From Alphaproteobacteria bacterium (GTDB lineage Bacteria; Pseudomonadota; Alphaproteobacteria; Rhizobiales; Hyphomicrobiaceae): 15,542 nt of DNA. The notes beneath the pieces were generated by a model. The model ran no database searches and was not told the origin of the DNA. It was given only the letters and a program-made list of their open reading frames with translations. The stretch lies in assembly GCA_024279745.1 (NCBI GenBank), contig JAJRRE010000012.1, positions 1-15,542 of the forward strand. Direction: 5' to 3'. Within the stretch, counting starts at the first letter, position 1; every line of letters begins with the position of its first letter. Shown one piece after another: positions 6,960 to 13,112 of the stretch. Made by a program: the position numbers and the translations under genes.

Positions 6960-7811
6960 CTAACAGCTGCGCCACTCAACAACCGTGGCGCGCTGCTCAC
7001 CCAGCCCGTCAATCCCCAGTGTCATGACATCGCCGGCTGCAAGATAAACCGGTGGTTTCTTGCCCATCCCGACGCCAGCCGGCGTACCTGTAGTGATTAT
7101 ATCGCCCGGCTCCAGCGCCATATATTGCGAGATGTAATGCACAATATGCGCGGCGGAAAATATCATATTGGCGGTCGAGCCCGTTTGCATTCTGGTGCCG
7201 TTGACATCAAGCCACATGGCAAGATTTTGCACGTCCGCAATGTCATCACGGGTGACCAGCCACGGACCAAGCGGGCCTAATGTCGGCGCGCTTTTGCCCT
7301 TCATCCATTGCCCGCCATGTTCCAACTGAAAGGCGCGCTCCGACAAATCATTGCTCAGGCAGAACCCCGCAACATAATCCAGCGCGTCGGCCTCCTCCAC
7401 ATAGCTGGCGCGGGTGCCGATCACGATAGCCAGCTCCACTTCCCAATCGAGTTTTGTTGATCCTTTGGGAATGATCACATCATCATTGGGGCCGTTTACG
7501 CAGCTGGCCATCTTGTTGAACAGGACCGGCTGCCCTGGAATATCAAAGCCGCCTTCCTTGGCATGATCGACAAAATTGAGACCAACAGCGATGAAACTGC
7601 GCACATTGGCAATCGGCGTTGCCAGCCGGGTTTCACGCGGAACAAGCGGCAATGAGGCCGGATCGAGCGCCGCCAACTTAGCCAGAGTATCGGGCGCCAA
7701 CGCCGCGCCGCCGATATCGGTCACATGCGTGGACAGATCGCGAATGGCGCCCGCCTCATCTATCAGCCCCGGCTTTTCCGCGCCGCGCGCGCCATATCGT
7801 ACCAATTTCAT
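6960..7811 (-). CDS. Fumarylacetoacetate hydrolase (FAH) family protein
   Basis: This is a 283-residue cytoplasmic enzyme of the FAH superfamily, whose members hydrolyse, isomerise or decarboxylate acylpyruvate-like and ring-cleavage products with a divalent metal. Visible hallmarks are GLNFVDHAKEGG (the H83/E86 pair), the metal ligands E124 and E126 in DWEVELAIVIG and D155 in LSNDLSER, the KGKSAPTLGPLGPWLVT stretch and TGTPAGVGMG near the C-terminus. Length and layout match 2-hydroxyhepta-2,4-diene-1,7-dioate isomerase and ureidoglycolate-lyase-like members; the exact substrate cannot be read from the sequence. GAAAG lies upstream of the ATG. The gene is 116 bases downstream of an amino-acid-oxidase-like gene on the same strand, possibly one transcript, and converges with the large membrane protein gene, leaving 52 bases with no clear terminator. 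Confidence 0.88.
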   Translation of the reverse strand: MKLVRYGARGAEKPGLIDEAGAIRDLSTHVTDIGGAALAPDTLAKLAALDPASLPLVPRETRLATPIANVRSFIAVGLNFVDHAKEGGFDIPGQPVLFNKMASCVNGPNDDVIIPKGSTKLDWEVELAIVIGTRASYVEEADALDYVAGFCLSNDLSERAFQLEHGGQWMKGKSAPTLGPLGPWLVTRDDIADVQNLAMWLDVNGTRMQTGSTANMIFSAAHIVHYISQYMALEPGDIITTGTPAGVGMGKKPPVYLAAGDVMTLGIDGLGEQRATVVEWRSC

Positions 7812-7853
7812 CTGCCCGTCTTTCTTATTGCCTGTGCTGTTTTATATTTTATT

Positions 7854-7877
7854 GATATGCCGAATAGATATGCCGAA
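7854..7877. repeat. 11-base direct repeat between oxidase and FAH genes
   Basis: GATATGCCGAA occurs twice at 13-base spacing (7854-7864 and 7867-7877), in the AT-rich spacer upstream of the FAH gene. It may be a regulator site for the FAH gene or a simple duplication. Confidence 0.5.
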
Positions 7878-7912
7878 GCACGGCCACCATGGCAAGGCCT
7901 TCGCGCGCGCCT

Positions 7913-7936
7913 CAGCGTTTCAACGTTTCAGCGTTT
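7913..7936. repeat. Three 8-base tandem repeats over the oxidase stop codon
   Basis: CAGCGTTT, CAACGTTT and CAGCGTTT run in tandem across the 3' end and stop (7928-7930) of the minus-strand oxidase gene. They alter only the last codon and the trailer, and look like slippage. Flanking CCTC and GAGG could pair weakly. Confidence 0.5.
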
Positions 7937-9031
7937 GAGGAATTTATCAATCAGCGGTACCGGCGCTTCATCTGACAGAATAAATGCCGCCATATCGCGC
8001 GAGGTCACCGGCGCGCGAATGAACCCCGCGCCCGCATGGCTGAGGCTGTAATAGAGCCCGCGCATTTGCTTTGAGCGCCCCAGACGCAACAGACCATCGC
8101 CAACAAAAGAGCGAATACCGCAAGCCGCCTCGACCAGCGGCAGCTCGGCCAGTACTGGTACCGCCCGCGCCGCGCTTTGGCGCAACATCGCAATCGCTTT
8201 AGTACTGGCGGTGAGCGATGTATCACCGTCTTCATGGGTGGTGCCGACCAGCAACCGGCCATCGGCGCGCGGGCACAAAATCCCGTCAGGCCGCTTGATC
8301 AATCGCGAAACAACAGGCGCGCGCGCGTCCATTTGCAGCGCCAGCATAACCCCCTTAACCGGCCGGCAGCGCGGTATGTCGGGCGGCAGATCAGCAATAT
8401 CATTGCCGCCCAGCCCGGAACACAGCACGACTTTATCCGCCTCCACTGTCTCTTGCTTGAACTGCACGCCGGTAGTGGTTCGCACACCGGTCAATGTTTC
8501 TCCTGTCGACTGAAATGCCAGAACCGTTGTCTGTTCGCGAATGATGCCGCCGCGCGCGCTAATTGCCGCTGCCAGAGCCGCGCATAATTTGCGCCCGTCG
8601 AGCCAATCGACATCGGGCAAATAACAGCCGCCAATAACCTCGTGCGACAGATGCGGCTCCAGTTCTACCAAAGCGTGCCCCTCAAGCCATTGGGCCTGCC
8701 AGCCTTCCTCCTTGCGGCGGACCGCATCAGCCGTCACCACCTCCAGATTGTCGCCATAGGCAATGCGCAGCTGGCCGCCGCGCCGATAATCCAGATCATG
8801 GCCGGATGCGTCGGCAATCTCAGCAGCAAAGCTCGGCCACGCCTTGACCGAGGCCCATTCGATATCGCGCATGGCACTATGGCCCAGACGTGGTTCCAGA
8901 TATGAGGCGGCGGCATAACTGGCACCTGACCCGACGCCGCCGCGCTCCAGCAGCGTCACAGGCGCGCCCGCTTTGAGCAATTGCCAGGCCAGCGACAACC
9001 CGGCAATGCCGCCGCCAACAATAACGATCAT
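7928..9031 (-). CDS. FAD-dependent oxidoreductase, glycine/D-amino-acid oxidase (DAO) family
   Basis: This 367-residue flavoenzyme probably oxidises the C-N bond of an amino acid or secondary amine. The N-terminus has the dinucleotide motif VIVGGGIAGLSLAWQL followed by VTLLER, whose Glu binds the FAD ribose. GSGASYAAASYLEPRLG resembles the GASxAAAGML(A/S)P stretch of ThiO-type glycine oxidases. The C-terminal LYYSLSHAGAGFIRAPVTSRDMA matches the conserved FAD-contacting end of the DAO fold. No thiamine genes are adjacent, so thiO is not assigned. AGGAG lies 11 bases before the ATG, a rather long spacing. It is divergent from the exported hydrolase gene and is followed by the FAH gene on the same strand. 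An oxidase plus FAH-type pair would suit degradation of an unusual amino acid, but that is inference. Confidence 0.86.
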   Translation of the reverse strand: MIVIVGGGIAGLSLAWQLLKAGAPVTLLERGGVGSGASYAAASYLEPRLGHSAMRDIEWASVKAWPSFAAEIADASGHDLDYRRGGQLRIAYGDNLEVVTADAVRRKEEGWQAQWLEGHALVELEPHLSHEVIGGCYLPDVDWLDGRKLCAALAAAISARGGIIREQTTVLAFQSTGETLTGVRTTTGVQFKQETVEADKVVLCSGLGGNDIADLPPDIPRCRPVKGVMLALQMDARAPVVSRLIKRPDGILCPRADGRLLVGTTHEDGDTSLTASTKAIAMLRQSAARAVPVLAELPLVEAACGIRSFVGDGLLRLGRSKQMRGLYYSLSHAGAGFIRAPVTSRDMAAFILSDEAPVPLIDKFLKR

Positions 9032-9277
9032 GGTTGTTTGTGCTCCTGGTTTCAGCTGCCAATCGCGCTCGAAGCGATCAAGATCACATAAACATTGCGG
9101 GCCCGCTTATAGCGCACCACATCGCTCGCGCATAGCATCATGTCGCAGGCTCAAAGGAACATTCGCCCGGCTCTGCTATGGCTCCTGTGCCGGTTTGGTT
9201 CTATGCTTGGCGCTTGCAAGTTGATGAGTTCCAACTCTAAAGTTTTTATCCGGCCGTGCCGCCTCAGGAGTAATTGA
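9032..9277. promoter_or_regulatory. Divergent promoter region between oxidase and hydrolase genes
   Basis: These 246 bases must hold both promoters. I see a perfect 10-base palindrome GCGGGCCCGC at 9097-9106 and an inverted repeat GAGTT-CC-AACTC at 9226-9237, about 40 bases before the hydrolase start. No clear -35/-10 pair was found. Either dyad could bind a shared regulator, but both are short. Confidence 0.35.
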
Positions 9278-10285
9278 ATGACTTTCGATAAATCCCGTCC
9301 AACATCCATGCTGACACGCCGCAAGGCATTAACACTAGGCGCTGCCGGTATAACCAGCGCGCTTATCAGCAGCGGCGCAGCACCGCTCAGCGCGCTTGCC
9401 AAGGCGCCAATGCTGGGCCCCTCATTAGCCAGCCATCACCGCTTTACGCTTGGTGATTTTGAAATCACAACCTTCCTTGATGGTACGTTAAAGATCAGCG
9501 GTCTGTTTCCCGCATTTGGCGCCGAGCAATTTCAAGAAGATGTCGACGAAGTGGCCAAGGCCAATTTCCTACCCACGAGCGGTTTTGAGATGTCCTATGC
9601 GCCGGTTCTTGTGAATACGGGCAAGGAACTGATCTTGTTCGATACGGGCAATGGCGCCACCAAACGCCCCGATCGCGGCAAGCTGGCGCGCGCTTTAAAG
9701 GGCGCCGGTTACACGCCCGAGCAGGTTGATATCGTCGTCATCACGCATTATCACCCGGACCATATCGGCGGGCTGAATGAAGGCGGCAAACCGATCTTTC
9801 CCAATGCGCGTTATATCGCCGGCGCCACCGAGCATAATTTCTGGTCGCCGAAACAGCTGGCAGAGTCTGGCGGATCGCTCGCCTCGCGCGCCAAGCTGGT
9901 GCAAAGCCATGTGGTTCCGCTTGCCGACAAAATCACATTCTTCAAGGATGGCCAGGATGTTGTGACCGGCATTCGGGCGCTAGCCAGCGACGGCCATACG
10001 CCAGGTCATCTGGCTTATCATCTGGAAAGCAAGGGTCGGCGCCTGCTGCTCTGGGGCGATGCGATTGTGCATCAGATTTTCTCATTCCAGAAACCAGACT
10101 GGAAATTCACCGGCGATATGGATCATGAAAAAGCCGCCGCCACACGGGTAAAACTTCTGGGCATGGCCGCCGCCGACCGTATTCCGGTAACCGGCTATCA
10201 TCTGCCATTCCCGTCAGTGGGCTATGTGGAAGCACTTGGCGAAGGCTTTCGTTTTGTCCCCGCCAGTTACCAGTTCCGCATGTAG
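9278..10285 (+). CDS. Tat-exported metallo-beta-lactamase-fold hydrolase, methyl parathion hydrolase-like
   Basis: This 335-residue protein has a twin-arginine signal: TRRKALTLGAAG at 13-24, then a hydrophobic stretch and a probable cleavage near ALAKA (39-43), so it should act folded in the periplasm. The two-zinc site is complete: H157, H159, D161 and H162 in THYHPDHIGG, H244 in DGHTPGH, D261 in LLLWGDAIVH and H308 in TGYHLPFPSVG. LVNTGKELILFDTG, the HTPGHLAYHLES and WGD stretches and the FPSVGYVEA...GFRFVPASY ending resemble the methyl parathion hydrolase group of the MBL superfamily more than lactonases of the AiiA type. The natural substrate is unknown; phosphotriester, ester or lactone hydrolysis are possible. 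AGGAG seven bases before the ATG supports this start. It is divergent from the oxidase gene. Confidence 0.9.
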   Translation: MTFDKSRPTSMLTRRKALTLGAAGITSALISSGAAPLSALAKAPMLGPSLASHHRFTLGDFEITTFLDGTLKISGLFPAFGAEQFQEDVDEVAKANFLPTSGFEMSYAPVLVNTGKELILFDTGNGATKRPDRGKLARALKGAGYTPEQVDIVVITHYHPDHIGGLNEGGKPIFPNARYIAGATEHNFWSPKQLAESGGSLASRAKLVQSHVVPLADKITFFKDGQDVVTGIRALASDGHTPGHLAYHLESKGRRLLLWGDAIVHQIFSFQKPDWKFTGDMDHEKAAATRVKLLGMAAADRIPVTGYHLPFPSVGYVEALGEGFRFVPASYQFRM

Positions 10286-10291
10286 GCTGGT

Positions 10292-10310
10292 GGTAAATTA
10301 ACGGTAAATT
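10292..10310. repeat. Direct repeat GGTAAATT at 11-base spacing
   Basis: GGTAAATT occurs at 10292-10299 and 10303-10310, one DNA helical turn apart, about 20 bases upstream of the CtrA-like site. Same-face spacing fits paired protein binding, but the element is short. Confidence 0.35.
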
Positions 10311-10328
10311 GGGTGGTGATTTTGCCGA

Positions 10329-10343
10329 TTAAAGAGCCGTTAA
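10329..10343 (+). promoter_or_regulatory. Candidate CtrA-binding site TTAA-N7-TTAA
   Basis: TTAA, seven bases (AGAGCCG) and TTAA match exactly the core of the CtrA recognition sequence, the cell-cycle master regulator of alphaproteobacteria. The final C of the fuller consensus TTAA-N7-TTAAC is not present. It lies 260 bases before the preferred SulP start, so it would act only if the promoter is well upstream of the ATG. Confidence 0.45.
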
Positions 10344-10405
10344 TAAACCTGGTATTTGCCAATAAACCGTGCGCTAACTTTTTGTGTCGTAGAATACCAG
10401 CGGCT

Positions 10406-10422
10406 GGAATGGTTAACATTCC
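10406..10422. promoter_or_regulatory. 17-base palindrome GGAATG-GTTAA-CATTCC
   Basis: Perfect 6-base arms around a 5-base centre in the intergenic region upstream of the SulP gene. It is the strongest dyad there and a plausible operator for an unknown dimeric regulator. Confidence 0.4.
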
Positions 10423-10588
10423 GGTCGCTAATTATTTGATCGCGGCCGTTTGCCGTAAAGTGTAACAGCAGGCTCTACTTGCTGCTTTACCCCATTCATT
10501 GCATTACAGGTCAGACGATAGAGGCTGGCCTGATACTGCGAAGAGCAAACGACAGGTGACCACAAGCCAGCCAAGCGGAACGGGCAAA

Positions 10589-12532
10589 ATGCAAGACAAA
10601 ACGCGGTGGGTCTCCAAGGCCAAAGGGCTGGTGCAATCAGCTGCCAAAACCGGCGGAACCGCCGCTACCCATGCGCTCAAGGCCGGTGCTAAAGCCGGCG
10701 CCAAGGCCAGCGCCAAATCGATTGCGATGGGGGCAAAGTCACTCCCCGCCGCGCGCGACGCCGCAATCAAACTCGATCAAAAATATGATCTGCGCGGGCG
10801 CGGCAAACGCTTTACCGCCCATCCCACCACACAGCGCTATTTGCCAATCACCAGCTGGCTGCCCGATTACAAACGAAATGATCTATCAGGAGATTTAACC
10901 GCCGGTGTGATTGTCGCCATTATGCTGATCCCGCAAAGCATGGCCTATGCGCTGCTCGCCGGCCTGCCGCCACAAGCGGGACTTTACGCCTCCATGCTGC
11001 CGCTGATCCTGTATTCGATCTTCGGCACCAGCCGGGCGCTGGCAGTTGGCCCGGTCGCCATTGTCTCGCTGATGGTGGCCAGCGGGCTATCACGTTTTTC
11101 CGAATTGGGCTCGGCGGAATTTGTCGCCCATGCCATTGTGCTGGCGCTACTCAGCGGGATATTCCTGACCTTGCTGGGACTGCTGCGCATCGGCTTTATT
11201 GTCAACTTTCTCAGTCATCCAGTGATTGCCGGTTTTGTCAGCGCCGCCGCTTTGATTATCGGCTTCAGCCAGTTCAAACATCTGCTCGGTATTTCCATTG
11301 AGCGCACGCATCTTATCCCGAAAATCCTGTGGTCGGCCGTTGAGCAAGTCGGCCAAATCAACCCGGTTACGCTGCTGATCGCCGTGGGCGCGCTGGCGTT
11401 ACTGCTGCGCCGGGAACAAATTGCACAGGCGCTTGGCAAACGGGGCCTCAGTGCGACCTATGTCACGCTGCTACCCAAGGCGATGCCGCTGGTGGCTGCT
11501 GTCTTCGGCACGCTGGTCGTTTGGTTGTTTGGTCTCGACACCGCCGCCGACGTCAAGATCGTCAAGCAGATCCCGCCCGGCCTGCCCTCGCTCACATTGC
11601 CCTCATTCGATCTGCAGCTGTGGCGCGATTTATTGCCGACAGCGATTTTAATTTCAATCGTCGGTTTTTTGGAAAGCGTCTCGGTAGCCAAATCGCTGGC
11701 GGCGAAACGCCGGCAGAAGATCGTACCCAATCAAGAATTAATCGGACTGGGCATGGCCAATATCGGCGCAGCGGCAACGGGCGGCTATCCAGTTACCGGC
11801 GGTTTTTCGCGCTCGGTTGTCAATTTCAATGCCGGGGCCAACACGCCGCTGGCCGCCATCATCACCGCAATTTTGATCGCCATTGTGCTGCTGCTGCTGA
11901 CGCCATTGCTGTACTATCTTCCCAAAGCCGTATTGGCCGCCATCATCATTGTCGCCGTTGTTACATTGGTCGATCTGAAATCATTTTTCCACGCCTGGAA
12001 ATATGCCAAGGTTGACGGCTTCAGCTATTTGCTGACCTTCCTGGGTGTGCTTGCCTTTGGTGTCGAGATCGGCATTGTGATCGGGCTTGCAGTTTCGCTA
12101 GGGCTGCATTTGTGGCGCAGCTCCATTCCCCATATGGCCATTGTCGGGCGCGTCAACGACAGTGAACATTTTCGTAATGTTGAGCGCCATGAGGTGACGA
12201 CATATGACAAGCTTTTATTGGTGCGCGTCGATGAAAGCCTTTATTTCGCCAACACGGCCTATCTGGAGGATCAGCTTTTGCGCCACACGGCCGATCACCC
12301 GGACATCGAACATCTGGTTTTGATCTGCAGCGCCGTCAATGCCATTGATGCCAGCGCGGTTGATACGCTTGAAAATCTGATCGAAGAGCTGCGCGACGCG
12401 CGCGTGCAATTGCATCTGGCGGAGGTCAAGGGGCCGGTGATGGACCGGCTGAAGCGCTCTGACCTGTTGCGCAAAATTAAGCCGGGGCAAATTTTCCTAT
12501 CGACCCACGACGCCGTGGCGGCGTTAAACTAA
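10589..12532 (+). CDS. SulP family anion transporter with STAS domain
   Basis: This is an inner-membrane SulP/SLC26-type transporter of 647 residues from the ATG at 10589. The frame is open to a TTG at 10499 (677 residues), which lacks a ribosome site. The family signature PQSMAYALLAGLPPQAGLY (115-133) is followed by FGTSRALAVGPVAIVSLM, many membrane helices, and VGFLESVSVAK/GGYPVTGGFSRSVVN. The last about 110 residues form a STAS domain with NAIDASAVDTLENL, including the conserved Asp-Ser region. Family members carry sulfate, bicarbonate or dicarboxylates; the substrate cannot be told here. Residues about 8-60 are an unusual Ala/Lys/Gly-rich extension with KAGAKAGAKASAK-type repeats before the first membrane helix. 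The last codons DAVAALN and the stop are repeated in frame just downstream. No carbonic anhydrase or sulfur genes adjoin. Confidence 0.92.
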   Translation: MQDKTRWVSKAKGLVQSAAKTGGTAATHALKAGAKAGAKASAKSIAMGAKSLPAARDAAIKLDQKYDLRGRGKRFTAHPTTQRYLPITSWLPDYKRNDLSGDLTAGVIVAIMLIPQSMAYALLAGLPPQAGLYASMLPLILYSIFGTSRALAVGPVAIVSLMVASGLSRFSELGSAEFVAHAIVLALLSGIFLTLLGLLRIGFIVNFLSHPVIAGFVSAAALIIGFSQFKHLLGISIERTHLIPKILWSAVEQVGQINPVTLLIAVGALALLLRREQIAQALGKRGLSATYVTLLPKAMPLVAAVFGTLVVWLFGLDTAADVKIVKQIPPGLPSLTLPSFDLQLWRDLLPTAILISIVGFLESVSVAKSLAAKRRQKIVPNQELIGLGMANIGAAATGGYPVTGGFSRSVVNFNAGANTPLAAIITAILIAIVLLLLTPLLYYLPKAVLAAIIIVAVVTLVDLKSFFHAWKYAKVDGFSYLLTFLGVLAFGVEIGIVIGLAVSLGLHLWRSSIPHMAIVGRVNDSEHFRNVERHEVTTYDKLLLVRVDESLYFANTAYLEDQLLRHTADHPDIEHLVLICSAVNAIDASAVDTLENLIEELRDARVQLHLAEVKGPVMDRLKRSDLLRKIKPGQIFLSTHDAVAALN

Positions 12533-12559
12533 AATGACGCCGTGGCGACGTTAAACTAA
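12509..12559. terminator. Duplicated hairpin unit between convergent SulP and cueR-like genes
   Basis: Two 24-base copies (12509-12532 and 12536-12559) differ at one base and repeat with a 27-base period. Each contains ACGCCG-TGG-CGGCGT or its variant ACGCCG-TGG-CGACGT. Read on the minus strand, the copy nearest cueR forms a 6-pair stem with one G-U wobble followed by CATTTTAG, so it may end the cueR transcript. On the plus strand no U-run follows. The first copy lies within the last SulP codons and stop. Confidence 0.55.
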
Positions 12560-12562
12560 CGT

Positions 12563-12955
12563 TCAGCCGTGCTCGCCCGACAATTCTTCCAGGATCGGAC
12601 AATCTGGGCGCTCATCGCCATGGCAAGCGTCGACCAAGGATTGTAATGTCGCTTTGAGCTGCTCCAACTCTTTCAACTTTCGATTGATTTCACCCAGATG
12701 GGCATTGGCCAAAGCTTTGACATCTGCACTGGCGCGATTGCCGTCCTCATAAAGCGACAATAATTGCCGACAATGCTCGACGGAAAAACCGAGCCCGCGG
12801 GCGCGCTGCACAAAACACAATTTGTTGAGATCACTTTGCGAATAATCCCGATAGCCATTGTCGCGCCGGCCAGGATGCACCAGCCCGATTTCCTCATAGT
12901 AACGGATTGTTTTAGCAGGCAAATTTGACCTATCGGCCGCAGTTCCAATATTCAT
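12563..12955 (-). CDS. cueR: MerR-family copper-responsive regulator (CueR/HmrR type)
   Basis: This 130-residue dimeric DNA-binding activator senses Cu(I) (and Ag/Au) and turns on copper export and detoxification genes. The N-terminal winged helix begins MNIGTAADRSNLPAKTIRYYEEIGL, typical of MerR. A long dimerisation helix follows (about 80-108), and the metal loop is DACHGDERPDCPIL with Cys111 and Cys119 spaced as in CueR. Ser76 in NRASADVKAL matches the residue that favours single-charge metals in CueR. No copper ATPase, chaperone or oxidase gene lies in the window, so its targets are elsewhere or it regulates only itself. No convincing CueR operator was found in 12956-13112. The gene converges on the SulP gene with a 30-base gap holding a duplicated hairpin. 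Confidence 0.9.
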   Translation of the reverse strand: MNIGTAADRSNLPAKTIRYYEEIGLVHPGRRDNGYRDYSQSDLNKLCFVQRARGLGFSVEHCRQLLSLYEDGNRASADVKALANAHLGEINRKLKELEQLKATLQSLVDACHGDERPDCPILEELSGEHG

Positions 12956-13112
12956 CGCTCAAATCGCTTCCACAATTGTCATTTGTCGCAAGACCCAGCA
13001 GGGCACCGATTGCTTCAAGCGCCACTGCAGACTGGATGCTCTTCCATGTGGGGAACCCTTTGAGGCAGTGCCAAGATCCTCCCGAGGCAATTGTAACAAA
13101 ATGTTACGTCGA
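12956..13112. other. Intergenic region between demethylase and cueR-like genes
   Basis: These 157 bases should hold the cueR promoter if it is not read through from the demethylase gene. Apart from the inverted repeat at 13093-13107 I see only a weak TTCC-N6-GGAA pair at 13042-13055, too poor to call a CueR box. GGAAG lies about 12 bases before the cueR start. Confidence 0.4.
13093..13107. terminator. Inverted repeat GTAACA-AAA-TGTTAC after the demethylase gene
   Basis: Perfect 6-base arms around AAA, starting five bases past the stop of the minus-strand demethylase gene. On that strand the loop is TTT and no long U-run follows, so it would be a weak terminator. Because it also lies upstream of the cueR-like gene, it could instead be a regulator-binding dyad. 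Confidence 0.4.

Larger units (their letters stand above)
10286..10588. other. Upstream region of the SulP gene
   Basis: About 300 AT-rich bases lie between the hydrolase stop and the preferred SulP ATG. They hold a direct repeat, a CtrA-like site and a 17-base palindrome (listed separately), and a weak hairpin CAGCA/TGCTG around 10466-10484. The reading frame could start as far up as a TTG at 10499, but that has no ribosome site. No gene or strong terminator was seen. Confidence 0.5.

Noticed and set aside
10499..10588. 30-residue upstream extension of the SulP protein from a TTG codon
   Set aside because: TTG without a Shine-Dalgarno; the ATG at 10589 is the more likely start. The extension is possible but unsupported.
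13042..13055. Possible CueR operator TTCC-N6-GGAA
   Set aside because: Only four-base arms match and the surrounding bases break symmetry; too weak to call.
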